A DNA stretch of 64,000 nucleotides, from the NCBI GenBank assembly GCA_963789355.1, contig CAWBKK010000010.1, positions 62,001 through 126,000 of the forward strand, given 5' to 3'. Of the stretch, positions 35,801-44,068 are shown piece by piece. Position numbers and translations under genes: made by a program. Source of the DNA: Gaiellasilicea sp963789355. GTDB lineage: Bacteria > Actinomycetota > Thermoleophilia > Gaiellales > Gaiellaceae. The notes under the pieces are model-generated. The model was not told where the DNA came from. It saw nothing but the letters and a program-made list of their open reading frames with translations, and did no database searches. The first letter of the stretch is position 1; each line of letters opens with the position of its first letter.

Positions 35801-36224
35801 CGGCGGCCAGGCCGAGAATGCCGACGAGCAGCTCGAGGCGCGAGCTGTCGCGCCGCCGCGACGTCACGTCCTGCATGTAGCCCTGCGACACGGACGGGGC
35901 GCCGTCCTCGCCGGCCACGATCACCTCGTCGTCATGCACCCAGACGACTCGGCCGTCCCGCGCGATCAGGCGATAGTCGGCGTACCCGATCGGAGCGCTG
36001 TTTCGGTTCCGCTCGTCGATCGTCGCCATGACGCGGTCGCGATCCTCCGGGTGCAGCGACTTCCCGAACAGATCAGGGTCGGCGAGCCACTCCTCTCGCG
36101 TGTAGCCGAGCAGCCGTTCGATCTCAGGGCTGACGTACAGCGGCGAGCTCTGCTCGTCCAGATTGTCGATGTAGACGACGAGCGGCAGCCGCTCGATGAT
36201 CTCTCGGAAGTCGAATCTGGGCAT
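32838..36224 (-). CDS. Hybrid sensor histidine kinase with PAS and three GAF domains
   Basis: 1128 residues, no membrane helix. Order: PAS (1-125, with PAC), GAF 1 (130-285), GAF 2 (about 310-470), GAF 3 (about 480-640), PAS (645-770), HisKA with LESLGRLAGGVAHDFNNLL (His787), HATPase (VNLAVNARDAMPDGG, DTGTGMD, GVGLGLASVYGIV), receiver domain with phospho-Asp about 1062 in LLTDVVMPGMRGYE. GAF 2 and 3 are tandem copies: each begins RDAILEAVS and contains WWGFIG near its end. Soluble, so it probably senses cytoplasmic small molecules. Divergent from a LuxR-type regulator, a likely but unproven partner. Confidence 0.92.
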   Translation of the reverse strand: MPRFDFREIIERLPLVVYIDNLDEQSSPLYVSPEIERLLGYTREEWLADPDLFGKSLHPEDRDRVMATIDERNRNSAPIGYADYRLIARDGRVVWVHDDEVIVAGEDGAPSVSQGYMQDVTSRRRDSSRLELLVGILGLAAEERTPEEIVSEAARMLAAAVGDVNVTFVDIEPGPTLRARYSTAANGPVLDTLEIPGYVDLLAQGPIVVDDVRAEAWLEGVQDDLDRQQIGSAVDVPLRRDGKLVAVLWFNTPDPRRWNDHEVTVLSEVAEQLATVLANAEAREARRQAERDLRNRDAILEAVSRSAEHFLKQPILDDAMNDLIRVLGVATGADRVYIFENLRDEADPPLCFRRAAWSSTGTLPTIDDPRLGHTAPAPHFTRWAAILGAGETLSGHVRELPADEREALDLAATLSVVAVPIVVEGSWWGFIGFEACEQERDWSVAETDALRAAAGLVAAAVSRERAGRDLRRRDAILEAVSHAAGRLLAEPSWNGAVDDLLERLGIAAEASRAYLFECNVRSDGKRVATQRFEWVAAGISEQIDNPLMQSLCFEEVGLARLERIGARNAPFAGKVGSFADEERVVFDAQDVLAVAAVPIFVDGVWWGFIGLDDCTTEREWSPAELDALRTAASLIAAAVGRERSEVILREHEQKLRAVFDTALDAIFITDDERRYVDVNPAACEYYGVAKRDLVGRRIDDFLTDLALETVEEDWNRYLAGGPIRAEWEIVTANGTVRTAEASARPHFLPGLHIAFFRDMTERKQLEADLLSAQKLESLGRLAGGVAHDFNNLLTGITGYATLLLERANGDGELRRDLGEIVRAAERAAELTKQLLAFGRRQVLKPRPLDLNETVADIRPLLGRLLGEDIGLEIRSGPALGIVRADPGQIEQVLVNLAVNARDAMPDGGQLTIETRNQGDSQVELIFSDTGTGMDDETMAQVFEPFFTTREQGVGLGLASVYGIVHQSSGEVSVESSLGAGTVFRITLPRVSDQPRALAAAPEPRVLPGSETILLVEDEDVVRELTRRVLERQGYTVLACADGPAAVALSAAERRRIDLLLTDVVMPGMRGYEVAKRVSASRPEIRILFMSGYAEETLAGRPALPEHTLIEKPFAVDSLTRRVREALDA

Positions 36225-36307
36225 CCTGTGGGTGATCGGTCGCTCGTGCGCGAAAGTGAAGGGTCAGGTGGCCTCAACTTCTGTCTGCGCCAGCCGACGA
36301 CACCAGT

Positions 36308-36940
36308 ATGAGCGCACTTGCGGCTAGACCCACCTGCGTCGTCGCCGACGACCATCCTCCGGTTCTCGAAAGCGTCTCGCGCTTCCTCGACCTGCACGGA
36401 TTCCGCGTCGTCGGCCGGGCGAGCACCGGCGACGAGGCGGTCGCGTTGATCCAGTCGCAGCGGCCCGCGCTCGCAGTCATCGACTTCCGCATGCCCGGGC
36501 TCGCGGCCCCGGCCGTGATTCGCTGCGTCGCACGAACGACCCCTCAGAGCGCCTGCCTCATCTACTCGGGTTTCGGCGACGCGGCCATGCTGAACGCGGT
36601 GCTGGACGCGGGCGCCCGCGGCTACGTGCTCAAGGACGCTCCGCTCGATACGCTCGTCCGGGCTCTCTGGACGATCTCGAGTGGCGGCATGTACATCGAC
36701 CCGGCGCTTGCGGACGTGCTGATCCGAGCCAGCCCTGCCCGCGAGCTCGGCCTCACGGCTCGGGAGCGGGAGGTGCTGCGGCTGCTCGCCGACGGCCACT
36801 CGAACGAGTCGATCGGCCGCGAGCTCTTCATCTCGCCCGACACCGCGCGGACGCAGATCGGGACGGCGATGGCGAAGCTCGGCGTCTCCACGCGCACGCA
36901 CGCCGTCGCGGCGGCGCTGCGGCACGAGCTGATCAACTAG
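36308..36940 (+). CDS. NarL/FixJ-type response regulator
   Basis: 210 residues. Receiver domain with VVADDHPPVLES acidic pair, phospho-Asp59 in AVIDFRMPG and Lys in YVLKDAP; C-terminal LuxR helix-turn-helix ELGLTAREREVLRLLADGHS, ESIGRELFISPDTARTQIG. ATG 36308. The 83-bp gap to the divergent hybrid kinase holds both promoters. Its DNA targets are unknown. Confidence 0.93.
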   Translation: MSALAARPTCVVADDHPPVLESVSRFLDLHGFRVVGRASTGDEAVALIQSQRPALAVIDFRMPGLAAPAVIRCVARTTPQSACLIYSGFGDAAMLNAVLDAGARGYVLKDAPLDTLVRALWTISSGGMYIDPALADVLIRASPARELGLTAREREVLRLLADGHSNESIGRELFISPDTARTQIGTAMAKLGVSTRTHAVAAALRHELIN

Positions 36941-36943
36941 TAG

Positions 36944-37987
36944 CTAGCTCATCGAGGCGACGAGCGCCTCGCGGCGCGAGTGCTCCTTGCCGGTGCGGAA
37001 CTCGGCGATGTACGCGTCGAAGTCCCACGTGTCGAGGAACTTCTCCGCCGCCCAGCGCCCGGAGTCGTAGAGCGCGAGCGCTCGCTCCGGGCTGAGATCG
37101 AACTCCGTCGTGCCGACACCGAGAGTCGGGATCGGGATCGTCCGCGCATAGTTCGCCTGCTCGACGTAGAGCCGGTCGTGCGCTTCCATCATCGTTTGGG
37201 CGAGCGCCTTGACGTAGTCGACGACCGCGCCGGGGCCGCGGCCGGTCATCTTGGCCTTCGGCAGCCGCGCGCCGATCGGCGTCCGCGGCTTCGGCTCGAC
37301 GAGCAGGAGCCCGAATGTCGGCCACTCCGGCACGTGGCCGTCCTCGCAGTCGAACAGCCAGACCGGATAGTTCGAGAGCATGCCGCCGTCGACGATCACG
37401 TGCACCTCACCGGTCTTGGGGTTCTCGAAGCGGACGGGCTCGAAGAAGACGGGGATGCTCATGCTCATCCGGACGGCGAGCGCCACGTCGAGCGCGTCGG
37501 GCTCGACTCCCAGCTCCGTCGCGTCGCGCGGGAGCACGAGCAGCTGGTGCGTCGTCACGTCGGAGGCGATCACCTGGAGCCGCGAGCGGTAGCGCGGATC
37601 GTCGGCGAACTCGTCCTGGACGAGGTCGGCGAACGTGCGCACGCCCTTGGCCACGAGGCGCTCGCGGATCCACTCGAGGAAGCGATCGCCTTCGTAGAGA
37701 CCGAGATCGAGGAGCATGCTCAAGGAGCGCTCCAGCAGGGGGACCCTGTCCTCCCAGGCGCGGTCCTGGAACTGGCGGTAGTCGAGGGTGATGATGATCT
37801 CGCGCAGCTCGGCGGCCGAGTAGCCGGCGGCGAGCAGCGCCGCGGTGATCGCCCCGGCGGACGTCCCGGCGATGTTCTGGGGGCGGTATTCCCGCTCCTC
37901 GAGCGTCGCGAGCGCGCCCGCGAGCCCGATTCCCTTGACGCCGCCGCCCTCGAAGACAAGATCGGCGCGGCTGTTGATGGCGTTCAT
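36944..37987 (-). CDS. Patatin-like phospholipase
   Basis: 347 residues. Oxyanion loop FEGGGVKGIG, catalytic Ser in GTSAGA, catalytic Asp in VDGGMLSNYP, so the Ser-Asp dyad is complete. Soluble, no signal peptide. ATG 37987 has GGGAGG upstream; a start ten codons earlier is possible but lacks a site. Hydrolyses acyl esters, presumably membrane lipids. Stop is 3 bp from the response-regulator stop (convergent); divergent from the amidase gene. Confidence 0.9.
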   Translation of the reverse strand: MNAINSRADLVFEGGGVKGIGLAGALATLEEREYRPQNIAGTSAGAITAALLAAGYSAAELREIIITLDYRQFQDRAWEDRVPLLERSLSMLLDLGLYEGDRFLEWIRERLVAKGVRTFADLVQDEFADDPRYRSRLQVIASDVTTHQLLVLPRDATELGVEPDALDVALAVRMSMSIPVFFEPVRFENPKTGEVHVIVDGGMLSNYPVWLFDCEDGHVPEWPTFGLLLVEPKPRTPIGARLPKAKMTGRGPGAVVDYVKALAQTMMEAHDRLYVEQANYARTIPIPTLGVGTTEFDLSPERALALYDSGRWAAEKFLDTWDFDAYIAEFRTGKEHSRREALVASMS

Positions 37988-38035
37988 GCGGCCTCCCCGG
38001 TTAGAGGCGGGCCGCACCGCCGAGATCGAGCTTGC

Positions 38036-38077
38036 ATTGTGCGTCGGGCAGGAGAATCATGCAACCGACGACACAAT
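38036..38077. repeat. Inverted repeat between patatin and amidase genes
   Basis: ATTGTGCGTCGG (38036-38047) pairs with CCGACGACACAAT (38065-38077), one bulged base, 17-nt loop. Lies about 30 bp before the amidase start and may be an operator or a leader hairpin. Confidence 0.45.
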
Positions 38078-38105
38078 TTGCTGCGGCGCGACCGAAGGAG
38101 AGCCC

Positions 38106-38933
38106 GTGGCATACCCGTTCGTCGAGAGCCCGCACGTGACCAGGACCGGCGGGAGGCAGGTCGACCTGATCGTCATCCACACGATGGAGATGGACGAGAA
38201 GGGAGAGACGGCAGAGCACTGCGCGCAGTGGTTCCGCAACCCGGCCGCGAAAGTGTCGGCGCACTACTGCGTCGACGCCGACTCGATCGTCCAGTGCGTG
38301 CGCGACCAGGACGTCGGCTGGCACGCGCCCGGGGCGAACCACGACGGGATCGGAATCGAGCACGCGGGCCGCGCGAAGCAGACCGGGCGGGAGTGGGGCG
38401 ATGCCTACTCGCTCGCGATGCTCGATCGCTCGGCTGCGCTCGTGGCCGAGCTGTGCGCCAAGTACGAGATCCCCGTCACCTGGCTCTACGCGGCCGACCT
38501 GCAGGCGGGGAAGCGGGGGATCACGACGCACAAGGCGGTCAGCGACGCGTTCAAGCGGGGGTCGCACTGGGATCCCGGGACGGGGTTCCCGGTCGAGAGC
38601 TACCTCGCGCTCGTACGGGCGAAGCTGGGGCGGCCTGCGCCCGCTGAGGCGCCGCCGGCCGCGCTGAAGAAGAGCCCGCGGCTGCTTCGGCTCGGCTCGG
38701 AGGGCTGGCAGGTGAAACGGCTGCAGCGGCTGTTGCGCGCGCGCGATCTCTATCCCGAGCCGGCGAAGATCGACGGCGACTTCGGCGAGATCACCGAGGC
38801 AGGGGTGATGGCGTTCCAGGAGTTCAGCGACCTCGAGCCGGACGGAGTCGTCGGCCCGTTGACGTGGCAGGCGCTCGTCGCCGCGGACGTGAAGGTGCCG
38901 CTCGCCGACGCCGGGAGGTTGCAGCCGGTCTAG
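38106..38933 (+). CDS. N-acetylmuramoyl-L-alanine amidase with peptidoglycan-binding domain
   Basis: 275 residues. Amidase_2 domain: zinc His in LIVIHTMEM, VSAHYCVD, GWHAPGANHDGIGIEHAG and ITTHKAVSD. C-terminal PG_binding_1 domain (RLGSEGWQVKRLQRLL, IDGDFGEITEAGVMAFQ, DGVVGPLTWQAL). No signal peptide or membrane helix is present from GTG 38106, which has AAGGAG upstream, so the route to the wall is unclear; phage endolysins share this trait but no phage genes are near. Confidence 0.9.
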   Translation: MAYPFVESPHVTRTGGRQVDLIVIHTMEMDEKGETAEHCAQWFRNPAAKVSAHYCVDADSIVQCVRDQDVGWHAPGANHDGIGIEHAGRAKQTGREWGDAYSLAMLDRSAALVAELCAKYEIPVTWLYAADLQAGKRGITTHKAVSDAFKRGSHWDPGTGFPVESYLALVRAKLGRPAPAEAPPAALKKSPRLLRLGSEGWQVKRLQRLLRARDLYPEPAKIDGDFGEITEAGVMAFQEFSDLEPDGVVGPLTWQALVAADVKVPLADAGRLQPV

Positions 38934-38943
38934 ACGCTTGAGC

Positions 38944-39462
38944 TCAGGTGCGGCCGGTCTCGACCTGACGCTCGGGGAGGAGGCGGGCTCCGGGGCACGC
39001 GCCCCAGAGCCCGCGCCGCCCTGCTTCGGCCTCGCGCGCCGCGGCGAGCAGGCGCCGCGCGTAGAGCCCGCGCTCGCCGCGGTAGAAATAGGGTGCGGCC
39101 GCGCCGATCCGGATCAGCTCGAGGGTGACGTTGCGGCCGCCGGCGTGGACGTAGCGGAGCAGGCGGCCGTGGCGGTCGACGTCGTCGAGCTCCGGGTCGC
39201 GCTCCAGCCGGAGCTCTGTCCCCGCGGGCGCGAGCCGCTCGAGCGCGTCGGCAGCGTCGTCGCCCCAGCACTCGACGCCGAGCTCGGGCGCGTCGACCTG
39301 CACGAGGCGGACGCGCCGCCCGTCCTCGAGCAGGATCGTGTCGCCGTCGCGGACGGAATCGACGATCGCACCGCTCGTCGACGGCGGGGCAGACGAGCCG
39401 CCGCACCCGGCACACAGGATGACACTGAGGAGGGCGACGTACCTCAGGCGGTCGGAACCCAC
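38944..39462 (-). CDS. Thermonuclease (SNase-like) lipoprotein
   Basis: 172 residues from GTG 39462. N-terminal signal ALLSVILCAGCGG suggests a lipoprotein. Nuclease signature: IVDSVRDGDTILLEDG, RVRLVQVDAPE, LERDPELDDVDRHGRLLRYV (catalytic Arg and Glu region), LELIRIGAAAPYF. Calcium-dependent cleavage of DNA or RNA at the cell surface is expected. Start overlaps the end of the HerA-like ATPase gene by 19 bp, so it is co-transcribed. Confidence 0.85.
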   Translation of the reverse strand: MGSDRLRYVALLSVILCAGCGGSSAPPSTSGAIVDSVRDGDTILLEDGRRVRLVQVDAPELGVECWGDDAADALERLAPAGTELRLERDPELDDVDRHGRLLRYVHAGGRNVTLELIRIGAAAPYFYRGERGLYARRLLAAAREAEAGRRGLWGACPGARLLPERQVETGRT

Positions 39463-41804
39463 ACGAGCGTCGTCTCGACGACGCGCACGTCCGTCGCCTC
39501 GAGCCGGATCGCCACGGTCTCGACCGCGTCGGCCTTCGCCGCCCACTTCTCGTCGATCTCGGCCACCTCGTCGAGGATCTCCTGCTCGAGCTCCGCGAGG
39601 TCGGCCTCGGCCAGCTCCGCCTTCTCCTCGGCGCTCTCCTTCCGCTCCGCCGCCCGCGTGCTCATCCCGCGCCGACTGGCCGCGCCGCCGAGCGCGCGGC
39701 CGGCGCGCGCGATCGTCCGCGTGTCGGCCTTGCCGCCGAGGAGGACGCCGACGACGCTGCCGAGGCCGGAGAGGAGCTCCGTACTGCGGCGCGAGGTCTG
39801 CTCGACGGATGCCTGCTCCACCCGCTGCCGGGCGGTCTCGAGGGCGCGTTCGAGCCGGTCGCGCTTCGTCTCGAGTCTGTCGCGGATCTTCGCCGTCTCC
39901 GCGTCGGCGGCTGTCTTCGCGGCCTCGTCCGCCCGGGCGGCGAACTGCTCCTCCGTCTCACCCGGGCGTGAGTAGAGATCGAGCTCGACGTTGCGGAGCA
40001 GCTCGAGCGTCTGCGTGTCGGTCAGGCGCCGCTGGATCTGGCGGGCGGCGTCGCGGAAGAAGGACTCCTCGTCGAGCGGGACGCCCGGGAGCACGTAGGC
40101 GGCGCCGTTCGGCGGCTCGGAGCGGAGGTCGCGGTCGTCGTAGTCGACCGCCGTCACGCGGTCGAGGTCGAGGTCGTTCTCGAGCGGCCCGTAGACGGCT
40201 TCCCACTCCTGCGCCGTTTCGAGCCCCGCCTTCGTGTCGTCGAAGCGAAGGTTGACGCGGGCGGCGAGGAAGGGCTGGAAGCGCTTGCCGGCCGGGTCTG
40301 CACCGATCTCGGCCGCCCAGGGCGCGGCAGGGTCGAGCCAGCGCACCGGGATCCCGTCGGCGACCGGCGGCGCGACGGCACTCTCGTCGTCGGCGAGCGG
40401 ACTTTGTGTGACTGTCAGACGTTCTCCCTCGTCCGCGGGGGCGGCCTCGGGTGTCAGCGTCGCGATCTGCTCCTTCGTCAACGGGCCGCGGAGGAACGAC
40501 ATCGCCCAGCGGGTCGAGAAGAGCTCCGGCTTGTCGCGGTGGGCGCTCTGGAGCAGGAACTGGCGCTGCTCGAGCCCGCCGATCGCGGTGTCGAGAGCGG
40601 CCACGTCGACGCCGCCCGCGGCCGAGCGCAGGCCCTCGAGCACGCGCTCCTTGTCCCGCTCGGTCTGGAGGCGCCCGATGAACCAGCTGCCCGCGTTCGC
40701 CATCGCCTTGTAGTCGAGGTCGACCGGGTTCTGGGTCGCGATCACCATCCCGATCCCGAACGCCCGGGCTTGCTTCATCAGCGTCAGGATCGGCTTCTTC
40801 GACGGCGGCATCGCGGTCGGCGGGGCAAAGCCCATCACCTCGTCGAGATAGACCAGAGCACGCAGCTCGCTCGTCCCGGACTGGCCGTGCATCCAGGTGA
40901 TCAGGCGCGAGAGCACGAGCGTGACGACGAGCTGGCGCTCCTGGTCGGAGAGGTGCGCGAGGTAGATGACAGCGGCCCGCGGCTTCCCGTCCCCGGTCCG
41001 GAGCAGGGACGCCGGGTCGAGCGCCGGACCCCGGCCCCAGGCCGCGAACGAGGGCGACGCGACGAGGGCGTTCAACTTGACCGCGAGCTCGTTCCGGTCG
41101 GCGGGCGGCAGGAAGGCGTCGACCTCGAAGACGCCGAGCTTGCGCAGCGGCGGTTTCTGGATCTGGCCGATCAGCGTCCCGAGCTCGAGATCGGTACCGG
41201 CGCGCCAGTTGTGCTCGAGCAGGTTCGAAAGGAGGACGTGCTCGCGGCTGCCGAGCGGGTCGGCTTCGATCCCGACGAGGCCGAGCAGGCTCGAGACGGT
41301 CCCCTCGATCTCGTCGCGGATCGTCTCCTCGTCGGTCTCCCAGGAGAGCTTCGGCGCCTGCAGCGAGCCGATCACGTTCAGCGGCACGCCGGCTTCGGAG
41401 CCGGGCGTGTAGAGCGTCACCTCGGCGGCGTCGCGGAGCGCCTGAATCCGCTCCGGCCCGATCCCGTGCTCGGCGAGGCCGGTCTTCCAGCGGTCAGCGG
41501 TCTGAGCTGCGTACTCGTCCGGCGTCTGGCCGGCATCGCGCGCCGCCGACTCGTCGATCCAGGGCCGGAAGCTCGCGGCCGAGAGATCGGGGAAGGTGAG
41601 GGCGAGGTTGCCCATGTCCCCCTTCGGGTCGATGATCAGAGCCGGGATCCCCCTCGCGAGCGCCTCCTCCAGCAGGACGATCCCGAGGCCCGTCTTCCCC
41701 GAGCCGGTCATCCCGACGATGACGGCGTGCGTGGTCAGGTCGTCCGGGTCGAGGGCGAGCTCACCGCCGTCGAGGAGCCTGCCGAGCTGGAATCCCGCCG
41801 CCAT
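39444..41804 (-). CDS. HerA-like ATPase (DUF87-type) with C-terminal coiled coil
   Basis: 786 residues. Walker A VGMTGSGKTGL at about 31-39, Walker B RALVYLDEVMGF, Arg-finger region MVIATQNPVDLDYKAMANAG, as in HerA/FtsK-like hexameric translocases. After about 430 comes a unique part and a charged coiled coil (about 610-670), a Gly-rich link (LLSGLGSVVGVLLGG) and a second coiled coil (about 715-760). No membrane helix. Probably acts on DNA or a protein-DNA complex; no NurA partner nearby. ATG 41804. The surface nuclease gene overlaps its end. Confidence 0.85.
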   Translation of the reverse strand: MAAGFQLGRLLDGGELALDPDDLTTHAVIVGMTGSGKTGLGIVLLEEALARGIPALIIDPKGDMGNLALTFPDLSAASFRPWIDESAARDAGQTPDEYAAQTADRWKTGLAEHGIGPERIQALRDAAEVTLYTPGSEAGVPLNVIGSLQAPKLSWETDEETIRDEIEGTVSSLLGLVGIEADPLGSREHVLLSNLLEHNWRAGTDLELGTLIGQIQKPPLRKLGVFEVDAFLPPADRNELAVKLNALVASPSFAAWGRGPALDPASLLRTGDGKPRAAVIYLAHLSDQERQLVVTLVLSRLITWMHGQSGTSELRALVYLDEVMGFAPPTAMPPSKKPILTLMKQARAFGIGMVIATQNPVDLDYKAMANAGSWFIGRLQTERDKERVLEGLRSAAGGVDVAALDTAIGGLEQRQFLLQSAHRDKPELFSTRWAMSFLRGPLTKEQIATLTPEAAPADEGERLTVTQSPLADDESAVAPPVADGIPVRWLDPAAPWAAEIGADPAGKRFQPFLAARVNLRFDDTKAGLETAQEWEAVYGPLENDLDLDRVTAVDYDDRDLRSEPPNGAAYVLPGVPLDEESFFRDAARQIQRRLTDTQTLELLRNVELDLYSRPGETEEQFAARADEAAKTAADAETAKIRDRLETKRDRLERALETARQRVEQASVEQTSRRSTELLSGLGSVVGVLLGGKADTRTIARAGRALGGAASRRGMSTRAAERKESAEEKAELAEADLAELEQEILDEVAEIDEKWAAKADAVETVAIRLEATDVRVVETTLVWVPTA

Positions 41805-41831
41805 GGCGGCAGAACCTACCCGGCCCGTGCG

Positions 41832-43805
41832 CTACGCGGCGGCGGTCTCGGCCGGGACCGCGGTCAGGGCGGCCGCGAGCGCCACGACGACCGCGGGGTC
41901 GAACTGGCTTCCAGCGCAGCGGCGGAGCTCCTCGAGCGCTGCCGGCAGGCCGACCGCGGACCGGTACGGCCGGTCGGAGAGCATCGCGGCGAGCGCGTCG
42001 CAGACCGCGATGATGCGAGCGCCGACGGGAATCTGCTCGGCACGCAGCCGGTCGGGGTAGCCGGTTCCGTCCCAGCGCTCATGGCTCGACCGAACGATCC
42101 TCGCAACATGGGCGAGCGCCGGCGCCGCGCTGACGATCCGTTCCCCGATCAGCGTGTGCTGATGGATGAACTGCCAGTCCTCGTCGGTGAGCACGCCGGG
42201 CTTCTGCAGGATCGTGTCGGGGATCGCCACCTTGCCGACATCGTGGAGCTCGGCGGCGTGGCGGATCTGCTCGATCTCGTGCTCGGGCAGGCCGAGCTGG
42301 CCGGCGACGTCCACTGCGAGCTCGGCGACGTCGGCGACATGGTCGACGAGCCCGGGGTTGCGCTCCGCGAGCGCCCGCAGGAGGACGTTCTTGCTCTGGC
42401 CCCCCGCGGAGCTGTCGCGCTGCTGCTTCTGCGCGTACATCCGCTGGTCGGCCAGGCGCAGCGCGTCGATCGAGTTGCCTGCTTCGTCCGGCATCGAGAC
42501 GAAGCCGTAGGAGCTGGTGATCGTGAACCCGTCGCCGTGCTCCCGCATCGCGTTCGCGAGCCGGAGAGCGATGCCCGCAGGGTCGGTCGCGTCGCGCACG
42601 AGCACGCAGAACTCGTCCCCGCCCAGCCGATACGCCTCGTCTGCGGCGTGCACCGAGCCGGCCAGCTGGCTGCCGAGGCGGGTCAGCAGCGCGTCGCCGG
42701 CGAGATGGCCGAACGCGTCGTTGTAAGACTTGAACCCGTCGAGGTCGAGCAGGACGAGCAATCCGCCCTGGTCGGGTGCGCTCAGGTCTGCGAGCAGCTT
42801 CCGGCGGTTTCCGAGGCCCGTGAGCGCATCGGTCGTCGCCTCGATCCGGCTGGCGCCGAGCATGCGGAGGTTGTCCTGGAACATCAGCGACATCCGGGCA
42901 ATCACGGCGAGGATCGAGGCGCTCGCGAGCGCCAGCGAGAGCAGGTGGACGCGCGTGAAGTGGTCGTAGACGAGGACGGCGACGGCGAGCGCGCCGAAGG
43001 TCGCGGGGAAGACGAACGCGCTCCAGGCCTGCACCTTGACCCGAACGGTCTCCCAGGGCTGAGTCACGGCGATCGCAACGACCGCGGAGGACAGGACCCA
43101 GCCGCCGTCGAGGAGGCCTCCGGTGTAGGTCTCGTTCGCGATCTGGAAGAGGTAGAGCGTGTCGGAGACCGCGAAGAGCGCGTACCCCGCCATCAGCAGC
43201 GCCCAGCCCCGGCTGATTCGCCAGCCGGACATCGCGAGCCCGCCGACCATGACGGCGAGGAGGCCGAGGTCGCCGAGGGGGTAGGAGAGGTTGGTCGCGA
43301 TCGCAAGCTGCGAGCCGCCGGTCGCCTCGACGATCCTGCCAAAGCCGAGCGCTGCGCCTGCGGCGGCGATTGCGAGCGCGCCGACGGCGGCATCGAGTAG
43401 CGAGACGGCACTCGCGCCGGAAGGCGTCCGGTCGCGGACGAGCAGGACGACGCCGGCCAAGGTGGGGAGGTAGAAGAGGAGCCAGCCGGCGTCGGCGAGG
43501 GAGGGGTACGGCATCGGGTCGGCCAGCCAGAGGGCGGTCGCGTAATACAGGGCGCCCAGTGCCCAGGACAGCTGACCGAGCGCGATCAGGAGCCAGGCGG
43601 TCCGGGACCGCGACATGCTCCGGAGGCGCAGGCCGATCACGAGCGTGGCGAGCGCGGGTGCGAGCGGCGACATCCAGCGGTAGAGGAAAGTGTCGAGCGG
43701 CCCGATGCCGGTCCCGGCCGTCAGGTACACGCCGTAGGCGACCGCACCCGCGACGAGCACTGCCAGCACGGGGAGCGAGGCGCGACGGCTGAGTCGACCG
43801 GGCAT
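41832..43805 (-). CDS. Membrane GGDEF and HD-GYP domain protein
   Basis: 657 residues. About eight membrane helices in the first 310 residues, then a GGDEF domain with intact active site YRLGGDEFCVLV and substrate region LDLDGFKSYNDAFGH, then HD-GYP with HDVGKVAIPD and SSHERWDGTGYPDRL. So it has both the synthase and the hydrolase signature for cyclic di-GMP. The membrane part resembles MASE-type sensors. ATG 43805; reverse GATAAC (43812-43817) ends 6 nt upstream, suggesting a leaderless message. A 263-bp gap to corA holds only a short repeat (TCGACCGAGGG twice). Confidence 0.92.
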   Translation of the reverse strand: MPGRLSRRASLPVLAVLVAGAVAYGVYLTAGTGIGPLDTFLYRWMSPLAPALATLVIGLRLRSMSRSRTAWLLIALGQLSWALGALYYATALWLADPMPYPSLADAGWLLFYLPTLAGVVLLVRDRTPSGASAVSLLDAAVGALAIAAAGAALGFGRIVEATGGSQLAIATNLSYPLGDLGLLAVMVGGLAMSGWRISRGWALLMAGYALFAVSDTLYLFQIANETYTGGLLDGGWVLSSAVVAIAVTQPWETVRVKVQAWSAFVFPATFGALAVAVLVYDHFTRVHLLSLALASASILAVIARMSLMFQDNLRMLGASRIEATTDALTGLGNRRKLLADLSAPDQGGLLVLLDLDGFKSYNDAFGHLAGDALLTRLGSQLAGSVHAADEAYRLGGDEFCVLVRDATDPAGIALRLANAMREHGDGFTITSSYGFVSMPDEAGNSIDALRLADQRMYAQKQQRDSSAGGQSKNVLLRALAERNPGLVDHVADVAELAVDVAGQLGLPEHEIEQIRHAAELHDVGKVAIPDTILQKPGVLTDEDWQFIHQHTLIGERIVSAAPALAHVARIVRSSHERWDGTGYPDRLRAEQIPVGARIIAVCDALAAMLSDRPYRSAVGLPAALEELRRCAGSQFDPAVVVALAAALTAVPAETAAA

Positions 43806-44068
43806 GGTCGGGTTATCGACCCCCTGACCTGCGACTTGAGGCAGGCGCGCCCGAGCACCTCGCGCGGTACGCCTGGCACCGCGACGGGTTGGCTCGGTCG
43901 ACGACCTTACCCTCGACCGAGGGATGCCACCTGAGATCCCAGTGGCGATAGGCGAGGTAGTTCGCCGTCGACCGAGGGGGTCTCTTCGGGGTGGGGGCGT
44001 GGACGCTGCGCCGGCAACGGCAGGGGGTCTGACCGCGGCGACAGCGCTGCTCGGGAAGGCGGCTCGGG

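Noticed and set aside
38106..38933. Prophage endolysin
   Set aside because: No holin, capsid or integrase genes nearby; the domain mix is also common in chromosomal amidases.
40404..43400. Long forward ORF (998 codons) opposite the HerA-like and GGDEF genes
   Set aside because: Same shadow pattern; both reverse-strand genes have clear catalytic motifs.
43900..43990. CRISPR-like or mobile repeat
   Set aside because: Only two short copies of TCGACCGAGGG; no spacing pattern and no cas or transposase genes in the window.
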